A stretch of DNA of 64,000 nt, taken from the NCBI GenBank assembly GCA_963790045.1, contig CAWBMS010000007.1, positions 124,001-188,000 on the forward strand, read 5' to 3'. Both the position numbers and the translations under genes were made by a program. The DNA is from DATKMP01 sp963790045 (lineage in GTDB: Bacteria; Bacteroidota; Ignavibacteria; UBA10030). Shown piece by piece: positions 36,043-45,266 of this stretch. The first letter of the stretch is position 1, and each line of letters begins with the position of its first letter. A model generated the notes under the pieces. The model made no database searches. It saw only the letters and a list, made by a program, of their open reading frames with translations, and had not been told where the DNA came from.

Positions 36043-37023
36043 CTACTGTATTTTGAAATCCACGGAAAGCTGCGTGCGTTCCCACATCAGCACCAATCTT
36101 CCCGCCGTGTTTCCCGTTCGTTCCAGCAAAATGGTGAACTTTTCTACCGGCTTCGCAATCATTTTCTTTTTCATCGGCAGCCGTACAAGATCGAGTTTTT
36201 CATTGTACACGGTTCCCCATTGTCCCGTTTGTTTGTTGATGATGAGCGACCATTGTTTTGCCGACGGGAGCGAATAAAGCGTATATAATCCTTTGGGAAT
36301 AATCTTATCGCCGATTTTTAAATCAGCAGACGTAACAAACGACGTTGCCGCATTTGCGCCCGTGCGCCAAACGGCGTCGTATGGCACCACACCGCCCATA
36401 ATTTTTCTTCCGCGCATCGACGGACGACTGTAATTCACAGCAAGTTGTTTGCCGTTCAATACCAATTTCACAGAATCCCGCGGGCTGGGCAAAACGGGTT
36501 CAGCCGTTACATGAAACGGTGTAGAAAGCTGTGTGTTTTCCCATTCAATTTTCAGCATGCCGTTGCCGTTGTCTGTCTTTTCTATTTTGAATGTTAACGC
36601 TTCCGTAGAATTGTGAAGCGGTTTGACGGTGAGATCAATACGTGCAAGATCGAACTGCGAATTATACACCGTTCCCCACTGCCCTGTTTGTTTGTTAATG
36701 ATGAGTTTCCAGCGCTCTTCGGCTGGAAGCGTGTAGAGCGAATACGAACCGTGCGGAATGATTGCGCCGTTCATTTCCAAATCAACATCTGTCGTCAGGA
36801 TTGTTGCAGCACCGTCACCCGTACGCCAAACGCGATAATAGTTTACCACATTCCCGAAAATTTTCCGTCCTCGAACAGACGGCTTGCCATAATTAATACC
36901 GATCTTTTTTCCGTTGAATATGGTTTTAACAGAATCACGTGGCGCAATGACCGGCTGCTGCGCCGATACGCGGATGCTGCCGCACAACAGGAACATCAAA
37001 CACCAAATACAATATTTTTTCAT
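36043..37023 (-). CDS. Secreted protein with two DUF2911 domains
   Basis: 326 residues. Signal peptide MKKYCIWCLMFLLCGSIRVSA, then two similar DUF2911 domains, about residues 25-165 and 175-325. Each contains the series RGRKIFGNVV or RGRKIMGGVVPY, VWRTG.. A, then KLIINKQTGQWGTVYN or SLIINKQTGQWGTVYN. DUF2911 is common in Bacteroidota; the function is unknown. The duplication inside one chain is unusual, as single-domain forms are the norm in my experience of the family. Extracytoplasmic. Confidence 0.85.
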   Translation of the reverse strand: MKKYCIWCLMFLLCGSIRVSAQQPVIAPRDSVKTIFNGKKIGINYGKPSVRGRKIFGNVVNYYRVWRTGDGAATILTTDVDLEMNGAIIPHGSYSLYTLPAEERWKLIINKQTGQWGTVYNSQFDLARIDLTVKPLHNSTEALTFKIEKTDNGNGMLKIEWENTQLSTPFHVTAEPVLPSPRDSVKLVLNGKQLAVNYSRPSMRGRKIMGGVVPYDAVWRTGANAATSFVTSADLKIGDKIIPKGLYTLYSLPSAKQWSLIINKQTGQWGTVYNEKLDLVRLPMKKKMIAKPVEKFTILLERTGNTAGRLVLMWERTQLSVDFKIQ

Positions 37024-37044
37024 GAGATACGCTTTCGCTTTTTA

Positions 37045-37581
37045 TTATACAATTTGCAATTCATTTCTCGCTGCTTCATATACATCGAATGTATGCCGAT
37101 CAAAACAAACAACAATAACTTTCAGCGCAAAGTTCGTTTTCAATTCACGCGCTATTTCCTGCAAAGCAATACGCGAAGCGCGTTCAACCGGAAATCCGTA
37201 CACGCCCGTACTAATAGACGGAAAAGCGAGAGATTTGATTCGATAGTCGCACGCAAGTTTGAAACTATTTCGATAACAACGCGCCAGCAAGATGTCTTCG
37301 TTGTGGTTGCCGCCATGCCAGATCGGACCGACGGTATGAATCACATGCTTTGCAGGAAGACGATATCCTTCGGTGATTTTCGCATCGCCTGTTGCACAGC
37401 CGTCGAACGTGCGGCACTCCTTCAGTAATTCCGGGCCTGCTGCACGATGAATGGCGCCGTCCACTCCGCCGCCACCCAGCAGAGTTGTGTTTGCCGCGTT
37501 GACAATCGCGTCAACGGTTTGCAAAGTAATATCACCTTGAATGATGGACAATCTTATTTGCAGCATCGTCTTCATACCCAT
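37045..37581 (-). CDS. Macro-domain ADP-ribose-binding hydrolase
   Basis: About 178 residues, MacroD/YmdB type. IQGDITLQTVDAIVNAANTTLLGGGGVDGAIHRAAG is the ADP-ribose pocket with catalytic Asn and Asp; VIHTVGPIW, LAFPSISTGVYGFPVERA and VIVVCFDRHTFDVYE follow. It deacetylates O-acetyl-ADP-ribose or removes ADP-ribose from acidic residues. The start at 37581 lies 8 bases past the upstream stop; ATGs at 37575 and 37566 are alternatives, and no clear ribosome-binding site decides. Confidence 0.88.
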   Translation of the reverse strand: MGMKTMLQIRLSIIQGDITLQTVDAIVNAANTTLLGGGGVDGAIHRAAGPELLKECRTFDGCATGDAKITEGYRLPAKHVIHTVGPIWHGGNHNEDILLARCYRNSFKLACDYRIKSLAFPSISTGVYGFPVERASRIALQEIARELKTNFALKVIVVCFDRHTFDVYEAARNELQIV

Positions 37582-37588
37582 CAAAATA

Positions 37589-38503
37589 TTATTGCGGCGT
37601 AATTTCCATTGGCCGTGCAACCATAATTCCCGCATCGTCTTTGATGCGCGATAAATATTCCCACAAAGGATAGCTTGTTATTTGCACTTGCGAGCCCGGC
37701 AACGGTGCATGCATCAGCCGTAGGGTTCCATTTACCCAGATGGCAATGCCGGTGTGCTTGCAATCCAACCCGTCTTTCGTCGTTGTGATGGCAATAATGT
37801 CGCCATCATGAATTTGCGATGCGATCTTTTTCACATTCGATTTCGGAATATGATAGAGTGCCCGATGATTGATGCTGTCTTCAACAGCACGGATTGCTTT
37901 TACATCTTCAGGAAACTCTAAAAGTTTCGGATATGCATCTCGATGTGTGGACATAAAATCGATGGTCTTGTGATACGGCACGCCGCCGATTTCATGTGTG
38001 ATGTCTTTCAACACACCTTTTTGTTCGTTGTTAAAAAAATAGTCCGATGTGTAATGCAGACAACTCGGATAGCCGTGAATGATTCCCTTGCGATAACGTA
38101 CAAATTGTAATTCTTTTTTGAAATCATCGAACGTCGTCAATCCCTTTTTAATGCAGCGTGCAAGCACGAGGGTGTTTTCATAGAACGTCACACAATCGAC
38201 CGTTTGTAAATCGACAATGAGGTGTTCTTCACCCGGTGCTTCAATCGTATGTGCGGTGTAGTCTGTTCCGAGAAAAGATTTTCCGATTTGCGTGATAACT
38301 TCGCCTATTGGTTTTTCGCGCAGCTTGAGCGACGCGGCAAGTTCAATTTTCTTTTTGAAGATGATTTCGTCGGAATCAATCGATTGCGAGAAGACAAAAG
38401 AAGAAGAACACAAGAAAAGAATTAAGAAGATAAAACACGGCACAATGTTACTATTCAAACACCATTTCATCTTTGTATTTCTCATACCAATAATTTTCAA
38501 CAC
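37589..38503 (-). CDS. DUF1460 amidase-like cell-wall hydrolase
   Basis: 304 residues as drawn, from a GTG; an ATG at 38485 (MRNTKMKWCLNSN) is equally good. Signal peptide (IVPCFIFLILFLCSSSFVFSQ). The DUF1460 core shows the papain-like Cys in VDCVTFYENTLVLAR, then RKGIIHGYPSCLHYTSDYF and IHDGDIIAITT followed by CKHTGIAIW with the catalytic His. Bacteroides members are N-acetylmuramoyl-L-alanine amidases. Exported and probably periplasmic. It directly precedes the macro-domain gene. Confidence 0.82.
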   Translation of the reverse strand: MLKIIGMRNTKMKWCLNSNIVPCFIFLILFLCSSSFVFSQSIDSDEIIFKKKIELAASLKLREKPIGEVITQIGKSFLGTDYTAHTIEAPGEEHLIVDLQTVDCVTFYENTLVLARCIKKGLTTFDDFKKELQFVRYRKGIIHGYPSCLHYTSDYFFNNEQKGVLKDITHEIGGVPYHKTIDFMSTHRDAYPKLLEFPEDVKAIRAVEDSINHRALYHIPKSNVKKIASQIHDGDIIAITTTKDGLDCKHTGIAIWVNGTLRLMHAPLPGSQVQITSYPLWEYLSRIKDDAGIMVARPMEITPQ

Positions 38504-38512
38504 ATCATCTCG

Positions 38513-39944
38513 TTAAAACGGATTCTCATCTGGTCCCGCAGGCATCAACGCCTCAGCGTTGAACGAAGCACGATTTTCAAATCGAGCATACTGTTTAATG
38601 AATTGCAGCTTTACCGTATCGGTCGGGCCGTTACGCTGTTTGCCGATAATAATTTCTGCCAGCCCTTCCGTCGATTCGCCTTCGTCTTCTTGAATACCGA
38701 ACATTTCTGGACGATTCACGAACATGACCACGTCGGCGTCTTGTTCGATAGCGCCGGATTCGCGAAGATCGGATAATGCCGGACGTTTATCGTTGCGCGA
38801 TTCAACACTGCGATTCAATTGCGAAAGCGCGATGACCGGAAGATTTATTTCTTTGGCAAGTGCTTTGAGTGAACGTGAAATCGTGGAAATTTCCTGTTCG
38901 CGGCTTTGTATATTTCGCGGTCCCTGCATCAACTGAAGATAGTCCACAATCAACAAGCCGATATTGTGCTCAACTTTTAATCGGCGCGCTTTTGCGCGCA
39001 ATTCCAAAATGTTCAACCCCGGCGTGTCGTCAATAAATATTTTTGCTTTGTACAACCGTCCGACACTCATGCTGAGTTTTTTCCATTCGTCTTCCGGCAA
39101 ACGCCCGGTGCGGACTTTGTGTGCATCAACACGGGCTTCGGCACACATTAAGCGCATTACTAACTGCTGCGCAGACATTTCTAAAGAGAACACACCGACC
39201 GCTGTCGGTTTTTCGCCATGCAAAGCGGCATTGCGTGCAATGGATAATGCGAATGCAGTTTTTCCCATTGACGGCCTGCCGGCAATGATGATAAAATCAG
39301 AAGGTTGAAAGCCGCCGGTCAGTTCATCCAACTTATGGAAACCTGATGGTACTCCGGTGACACCGCCATGTTTGCCATGAATGCTTTGCAGCAGCTCCAT
39401 TGTTTGATGCACTGCGGTATCCATGGCGACAAAACTTTTTTTCATCCGCTGTTCGGAGATGTTGAAAATTTTCTGTTCGGCTTCATCTAACAAACCCAGC
39501 GCATCTTCTGTTTCGCTGTAAGCACGATTCGCTACTTCAGAGGACGCGTGAATCAATTGCCGCATAAGCGCACGTTCCAGTACCGATGTGCGCGTGATAT
39601 TCCACATTCGCTGCGCTGCTGACTTTGGTCGTAAGCTCGCTGAGATAATATTCTCCGCCGATATTTTCTAATTCGCCCTGTCGGCGCAATTCTTCGGTAA
39701 GTGTAATCAGATCGACCGGTTCGCTGCGATTAAACAGTTCAATGAGCGCTTTGAATATTTTTTGATGCGCCGGTTTGTAAAACGCCGTATCATCTAAAAC
39801 TTCCAACGCTTTGGCAAGCGCTTCTTTTTCAATGAGCATCGCACCCAGCACCGCTTCTTCGATCTCCACCGCTTGCGGCGGCACGCGTCCTTCCGAAGGA
39901 ATGAGCGCTTGAGAATTAATATCTAATCTTCGTGGTTCAGGCAT
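38513..39944 (-). CDS. dnaB: Replicative DNA helicase DnaB (frameshift at 39584)
   Basis: About 476 residues after correction. The N-terminal domain (PPQAVEIEEAVLGAMLIEKEAL, AFYKPAHQKIF, YLSELTTKVSSAANVEYHAHI) is separated from the RecA-like part (VLERALMRQLIHASS, IIAGRPSMGKTAFALSIARNAA, LLIVDYLQLM, LSQLNRSVESRNDKRP, LRESGAIEQDAD) by one frameshift. On the plus strand GTAC C GATG has one C too many at 39584; removing it gives HAHIVLERALM. As dnaB is essential and every motif is intact, an error in the sequence is far more likely than a broken gene. Confidence 0.95.
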
Positions 39945-39978
39945 TCTTTTACTCCAACAACAAAATCATTTTCAATAT

Positions 39979-41143
39979 TTATTTCAGCGCCGGCGCAATT
40001 AACAAACCAATCAAATAAGTGGTAATTGCTTCGCCAAGTCCGACGAACGTCATTTCCATTCCGCTCTTCATCCACGAGCGTCCTGTAAGAACAGTCTTCG
40101 ATGCACCAACGGCAAAGTGCGCCAGCGTACTAATGACAAACGAGATAATCAATCCCGTCGTTCCTGACCAAAAGAAAAACGGCAGCACCGGCACAATGGC
40201 GCCAATCGCCTGTACTGATGGTGGCACTGAACGCAGATTTCCATGGATTGGGAAACGATTCTTCCGATAATCCAAGTTCTTCGTGCGCCAGCGATTTTAA
40301 AAATTGCTCCGGCTGTTCGGCAAGTTTGGCAACCAACTTTTTTGCATCCTTTGGTGAAAAACCTTTGAGCTGATAAAATAATTCTAACTCTTCTCGTTCT
40401 TCTTCGGGATTCGATTCAATTTCACCGCGTTCTTTTTCTAATTCTGCTTCAAACACTTCGCGTTCAGATTTTGTAGCAAGATAAGCACCGCTGCCCATCG
40501 ATAATGCCGAAGCAACGCACGCAGCAAGTCCGCTGAGTAAAATAAATTCTCCATTGGATGACGTTGCGCCTGCAACGCCGCTTACCACACCAAACGCCGC
40601 ACCGAGCCCGTCGTTCACGCCATAAATTGCCTGACCAATCCAACCGCCAGTGGAATGTGCATGCCATTTTTCATTTGCAAAAATTTTATCTAATCGGCTT
40701 TGCGGATGGCGCGTGACGCGCGGGCTGCTCATTTCTTGCAGCATCAAACTGTGGGAATTCTCTTCGCGCTGCGTTTCAAGCAATGCTTGTTTATCGGTTT
40801 CTGTTTCCGCCATCGCAATCATTTTTCCGTACAGGGAGTCAGCATCAGATTCACCGTCTTCCAGCATCTGTGCCGCTGTTTCGGGATCGCTTTTCAGAAT
40901 TGCTTTTCTCCGCATCGCTTCTGCAAGCGAAGGTTTGTAATCGCCGACTTCTACGCCGAATTCCTTCAACCGCACCGCCCAGCGTGCAGCATGTTTATCT
41001 TCGGCATCTGCCATACGATCTATGATAGATTTTCGTTCCGGATTTTTTTCCTGTGCCGCCATCGCGCGGTAATTCGCGGCGCTGTTCATCTCGTCGCGCC
41101 ACGCTTGTTTCAGATTGGCGATAAATTGTTTTTGATTGCTCAT
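39979..41143 (-). CDS. Ferritin-like / VIT1 fusion protein (frameshift at 40211)
   Basis: About 387 residues after correction. N-terminal rubrerythrin-like helices (LKQAWRDEMNSAANYRAMAAQEKNP, MADAEDKHAARWAVRL, ALLETQREENSHSLML) carry Glu/His ligands. The C-terminal half is a VIT1/CCC1 transporter (WIGQAIYGVNDGLGAAFGVVSGVAGA, LSMGSGAYLATKSEREVFEAEL, IGAIVPVLPFFFWSG). The break falls in SATIST/AIGAIVP: on the minus strand AGTAC A GGCG has one A too many, next to GTAC 40212-40215. A membrane Fe2+/Mn2+ exporter with an oxidising or binding domain is the family role. Confidence 0.88.
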
Positions 41144-41151
41144 CGTCGTTC

Positions 41152-42006
41152 CTACGCTTTTTCGTTCGCTTTCATCTCTTCATACAATTTTCTAAACTTC
41201 TGTACATCTTCCCAGCACGGGCGTTTCCAATTTGGATTGCGCAGCAACGCCGCCGGATGATACGTGACCATCAACGGAATGCCGCGGTAATCATGCATTT
41301 TTTCCCGCAACTGTCCGAGCGATGCATTGGTTTTCAACAGCGACTGTCCGGCAATGCGCCCGGCGCACAAAATCAATTTCGGTTTGATGATCTCTAACTG
41401 CTTCCACAAATACGGCTCACACGATTCCACTTCTTCTGCCTGCGGATCGCGATTGTTCGGCGGGCGGCACTTCAGAATGTTACAGATGAATACTTCTTCG
41501 CGTTTGAATTGCACTGCTTCTAAAATTTTTGTCAGCAATTGTCCGGCACGCCCGACAAACGGTTCGCCTTTTTCATCTTCGTCCGCTCCCGGCGCTTCTC
41601 CCACAACAACAACGTCTGCATGTGGATTGCCGACGCCGAAGACAAATTTTTTGCGAGTCTGGCCAAGTCCGCATTTTTTGCATGTGTGGATCATGCTGTT
41701 CAACTCGTTGATGGTTGCTGCGCCTGTCCATGCTTCCGCGGGATATGCAGGCAAAGTTTCCTTCACCGATTGCGAAGGAATGGTTTTGTTACCAAACAAA
41801 TCGACTGCTGGTGTTAAGGGCTCAATTTTTTTCATAAAAGATATTTCTGGAGGATGATGTACCGATGGCGATGATACAATGTTTTCCGTTTCGATAGGTG
41901 CGGCAATTTGATCTACATACAGCGTTTCGCCAGAAAGCTCTCGCTGCTGTTTAAAAAATCGCTGTGTATCGGATAATAATTTTTTGTATTCGTCTTCGAG
42001 CGACAT
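41152..42006 (-). CDS. Uracil-DNA glycosylase, family 4 (Fe-S type)
   Basis: 284 residues. The first ~100 are low-complexity and poorly conserved. The catalytic part follows: CKKCGLGQTRKKFVFG (two Fe-S Cys), VVVGEAPGADEDEKGEPFVGRAGQLL (motif A with GEAPG), FICNILKCRPPNNRDP, then CEPYL, LILCAGRIAGQSLL, and VTYHPAALLRNP (HPAALLR, motif B). It removes uracil from DNA. Located 8 bases before the ferritin/VIT1 gene on the same strand. Confidence 0.93.
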   Translation of the reverse strand: MSLEDEYKKLLSDTQRFFKQQRELSGETLYVDQIAAPIETENIVSSPSVHHPPEISFMKKIEPLTPAVDLFGNKTIPSQSVKETLPAYPAEAWTGAATINELNSMIHTCKKCGLGQTRKKFVFGVGNPHADVVVVGEAPGADEDEKGEPFVGRAGQLLTKILEAVQFKREEVFICNILKCRPPNNRDPQAEEVESCEPYLWKQLEIIKPKLILCAGRIAGQSLLKTNASLGQLREKMHDYRGIPLMVTYHPAALLRNPNWKRPCWEDVQKFRKLYEEMKANEKA

Positions 42007-42037
42007 AGAGTTGAAACACTCGCACCGAAGTGAAGTG

Positions 42038-43256
42038 TCAGATCAATGATTGTATTTTATCAAGAATATGCTGTGCCACGTCGAACTTCGACGCCGGTTT
42101 GCATACTTCGGTTTTGCCATGCCGGTCAATCAGTGTAACCGTATTCATATCCGAACCGAATACAGGATTTTGTTTGTTGAATGAATTCAACACCACAAGA
42201 TCGAGGTTCTTTTTTTTCAATTTTTCTTTTGCATTCGCAAGGTCATCATTCGTTTCTAACGCGAATCCGACTAAAATCTTTTTGCCTTTGTTGTTTCCGA
42301 GTGATGCAAGAATATCGGCTGTTGCCGTTAATTTCAATTCCATTACATCGTCATTCGATTTCTTCTTAAGTTTTTGTGACAACGGCTTCGCGGGCGTATA
42401 ATCGGCAACGGCGGCAGACATAATCACCACGTCCGCGTGCTTTGCTTCTTTTGAAACTACATCCAACATTTCTATTGCCGATTCAACATTGATGCGGTGA
42501 GCGCCGCGCGGAGTTTCCAATGATACCGGTCCGGCAATAAGCGTTACTTCTGCGCCGCGCTGTGCTGCCGCGGTGGCAAGCGCAAATCCCGTTTTTCCTG
42601 ATGAACGATTGCCGATAAATCGCACTGGATCAATTGCTTCGTACGTCGGCCCGGCAGTAATGAGAATTCGTTTTTTTTTGAAGTCTTGATTAGCGTGAGC
42701 AAGAACAGAATCGAGCGCCTTCACAATTGTTTCTACTTCCGGCAAACGTCCCGGGCCATGCAAGCCGCTGGCAAGTTCGCCTTCGGCCGGCGGAACAATA
42801 ATAAAGCCGCGTTCCTTCAGCACTGTCAGATTTTTTTGCGTCACGGCGTTGAGATACATTTCTGTATCCATCGTCGGCGTAAGAAGAATCGGACGTGTCG
42901 TGGCAAGCGCAATCACCGTTAATAAATTATCGGATAAACCGTACAGTCAACTTCGCAATCGTGTTTGCCGATGCAGGCGCAATCACCATCGCATCCGCCC
43001 AATTGGCAAGATCGATATGCTGTGTGCTGATATCCGACGATGATGATTGATTGGTGGTCCACAAGTCGTTGTACACCGGATTTTTGGAAAGCGCGGAAAA
43101 TGTCAGCGGCGTGACAAACCGCGCTGCCGCTTCCGTCATCGTCACCTTCACCTCAGCGCCAGCTTTCACCAATTCACGAACAAGGTACGCAACTTTATAT
43201 GCTGCGATGCCGCCGCTCACACCAACAATAATATGCTTGTCGTTCAGCGAAGTCAT
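42038..43256 (-). CDS. coaBC: Bifunctional CoaBC, pantothenate to phosphopantetheine (frameshift near 42945)
   Basis: About 405 residues after correction. CoaC flavoprotein half: IIVGVSGGIAAYKVAYLVREL, WADAMVIAPASANTIAKL, then after the shift TPTMDTEMYLNAVTQKN. CoaB half: RILITAGPTYEAIDPVRFIGNRSSGKTGFALA, SAAVADYTPAKP, KKILVGFALETND, LDLVVLNSFN. It makes 4'-phosphopantetheine for coenzyme A. The break lies in IAKLT/GLSDNLL; on the plus strand GTAC 42941-42944 is followed by a surplus A, and its removal yields KLTYGLSDNLLT. The start overlaps the rpoZ stop (ATGA). Essential in most bacteria. Confidence 0.93.
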
Positions 43257-43621
43257 TCTTCGACAGCAGGAGTTTCTTCTTTCTTGGCGAACAATTCAAC
43301 TTTTTCTTTGTAACGATAGGTAACCCTCTTTTCTAAGATTTCATCGATCGCCATTTCAGTTGCCTTTGGACGCTTTTCAAATTCCAAGCTGATTTTCAGT
43401 TGATCGGGATTCAAGGTCACGGTCTCAACATCTTCTTCCGGTTCCGGCGTTGTGTTGAGCGCTTTTAATGTTTCGAGGCGCTGCGATAACTCGATCTTTT
43501 GTTCATCATGAATCTGGCGTGCGCGTTTCGACGCGATGACGATCGCTTCATAAATATTGCCCGCCTTTTGTAAGAATTTCATGAATTGCGACTGGTTTAA
43601 TTGCCACGGTGTTTCCTCCAA
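43253..43621 (-). CDS. rpoZ: RNA polymerase omega subunit
   Basis: 122 residues. Omega core GNIYEAIVIASKRARQIHDEQKIEL near the N-terminus, then an acidic linker, then KRPKATEMAIDEILEKRVTYRYKEKVEL. The KxxTxAxxEI-type segment confirms the family. It promotes RNA polymerase assembly. Preserved position between gmk and coaBC as in many Bacteroidota/Chlorobi; overlaps coaBC by four bases. Confidence 0.88.
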   Translation of the reverse strand: MEETPWQLNQSQFMKFLQKAGNIYEAIVIASKRARQIHDEQKIELSQRLETLKALNTTPEPEEDVETVTLNPDQLKISLEFEKRPKATEMAIDEILEKRVTYRYKEKVELFAKKEETPAVEE

Positions 43622-43635
43622 ATAAAAATGAATAG

Positions 43636-44208
43636 TTATAAAATAATTTCTTGCATCGTTTGCTGCACCACTTCATCGACTTTTACGATGGCGGTTTGCA
43701 AATCGTCGTTCACTACTTGAACATCAAACTTATCTGCCTGTGCTAACTCCATCGGCACGCGCTCCATGCGGCGCTGGAATGTTTCAGGATTCTCTGTCTT
43801 ACGGCTTTCTAAACGCCGTTTTAATTCTTCAAAACTCGGCGGCTTGATAAAAATCAATGTCGATTCGGTGGGAAAACATTCCTGAATCGACAACGCGCCT
43901 TTGACATCAATATCGAACAACATCGTGCGCCCTGCATTCAGTGCGCGCTGAATTTCACTCTTCAACGTGCCGTAAAAATTACCGTAGATCTCTTCCCACT
44001 CGGCAAGCTCATCGTTCTGTAATCGTTTCTGAAATTCCTCCTTCGATAGAAAAAAATGGTCTCTGCCTTCAATTTCCACATCACGTTTGGGACGTGTGGT
44101 AGCAGAAACGGAAAATAACATCTGCGGGTGTTTTTGCAGAATCGCTTTCGCAATCGTTGTCTTGCCGCATCCACTGGGAGCGGCAATCATAATTAATTTT
44201 CCGTTCAT
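43636..44208 (-). CDS. gmk: Guanylate kinase
   Basis: 190 residues, standard. P-loop IAAPSGCGKTTIAKAIL; GMP site SVSATTRPKRDVEIEGRDHFFL; MLFDIDVKGALSI; IFIKPPSFEELKRRLESRKTE lid. It phosphorylates GMP to GDP. The start ATG overlaps the yicC stop by one base, and rpoZ follows after 14 bases. Confidence 0.97.
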   Translation of the reverse strand: MNGKLIMIAAPSGCGKTTIAKAILQKHPQMLFSVSATTRPKRDVEIEGRDHFFLSKEEFQKRLQNDELAEWEEIYGNFYGTLKSEIQRALNAGRTMLFDIDVKGALSIQECFPTESTLIFIKPPSFEELKRRLESRKTENPETFQRRMERVPMELAQADKFDVQVVNDDLQTAIVKVDEVVQQTMQEIIL

Positions 44209-45089
44209 TATTCGATATTCTGCAATTGCTCGCGAATTTTTTCCAGTTCTTCTTTCAATCCGACAACCAAATATGCAATCGTTGCGTCGTTGGTTTTCGA
44301 ACCAATGGTATTCGCTTCACGATTCATTTCCTGAATCAAAAAATTCAATTTGCGCCCGGCGCTTTCGTCTTTCTTCATCGCATCGAGAAAAAACTTGTTG
44401 TGGCTCCGATAGCGCACGCATTCCTCGGTAACATCCAATTTATCGGCAAGCAGCGCAATTTCCAACTCCAATCGATTCTGGTCGATCACAAACTTGTCTT
44501 CGATCAACGCCGCGATGCGTTCGTGAAGATTTTTTCGCTCTTCGGGAATGCGCTCTTTTGAGAGCTGTTCAATCTTATCAATCGCTTCACTCATCTTGCC
44601 GATGCGTTCAACAAAATCTTTTTGAAGTTCTTTGCCTTCCTGAACGCGCATCGTATTCAGCTGCACCATCGCTTGCTTCAACGCATCCTGCGTCAACGCC
44701 CATTCTGCTTCATCGCTTTGCTCTTCTTCCACTGGCTCAAACACTTCGGAAAAATTCAGTAAATGTTCTAATCGCACTTTTTCCGTCAGCTTAACTGATT
44801 TGCGAACATCATTCAACAACTTGTAATAAGATTTTGCCGCCGATGCGTTCACTTTCAACGGTACACTGCCATTGGTTTCATGCTCAATCTTGACGCCCAA
44901 ATTCACGCTTCCGCGCGAGAGATAGGAACGCACAATATCTTTAATTTCTTTTTCACGCTGCGATAATTGACGCGGCAGCCGCGTCGTCAAATCCAAATAC
45001 CGGCTGTTGACGCTCCGCACTTCGACGCTGATGGTCAATCCGCCGTTTGTCACTTCCGCCCGGCCAAAGCCGGTCATGCTTGCAACCAC
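44208..45089 (-). CDS. yicC: YicC-family endoribonuclease
   Basis: 293 residues, typical length. SMTGFGRAEV opening, VEVRSVNSRYLDLTTRLPR, GSVNLGVKIE in the N-terminal domain, and the C-terminal DUF1732 part RLNFLIQEMNREANTIGSKTNDATIAYLVVGLKEELEKIREQLQNIE. YicC proteins are metal-dependent RNases acting on small RNAs or mRNAs. First gene of yicC-gmk-rpoZ-coaBC. Confidence 0.95.
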   Translation of the reverse strand: MVASMTGFGRAEVTNGGLTISVEVRSVNSRYLDLTTRLPRQLSQREKEIKDIVRSYLSRGSVNLGVKIEHETNGSVPLKVNASAAKSYYKLLNDVRKSVKLTEKVRLEHLLNFSEVFEPVEEEQSDEAEWALTQDALKQAMVQLNTMRVQEGKELQKDFVERIGKMSEAIDKIEQLSKERIPEERKNLHERIAALIEDKFVIDQNRLELEIALLADKLDVTEECVRYRSHNKFFLDAMKKDESAGRKLNFLIQEMNREANTIGSKTNDATIAYLVVGLKEELEKIREQLQNIE

Positions 45090-45189
45090 AGTTACTCCTT
45101 TAAACAGAATTTAGCATTAAAAGGTACAGGAAAAATCAGGGGGCGGGCAAGACATTGTTTTGCACAATCTTTGAACGCCGCAATTCACG

Positions 45190-45256
45190 AGTTATCAACA
45201 TTACAATTGCTATTGCACGCAATTTTGCGGAATTTGAGCTGTGATTGTTGATAACT
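45190..45256. repeat. Spaced 11-bp inverted repeat before rqcH
   Basis: AGTTATCAACA (45190-45200) and its exact complement TGTTGATAACT (45246-45256) are 45 bases apart in the 177-base divergent gap between yicC and rqcH. TTATCAACA differs at one position from the DnaA-box consensus TTATCCACA, so a DnaA or other dimer site is possible. Confidence 0.4.
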
Positions 45257-45266
45257 TTTCTGAAAA

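Noticed and set aside
36613..37428. 271-codon plus-strand frame opposite the DUF2911 and macro-domain genes
   Set aside because: Antisense shadow of two clear genes; no motif or start context.
45090..45266. Replication origin suggested by DnaA-like sequences
   Set aside because: Only two imperfect boxes, no AT-rich unwinding cluster and no dnaA, dnaN or gidA nearby.
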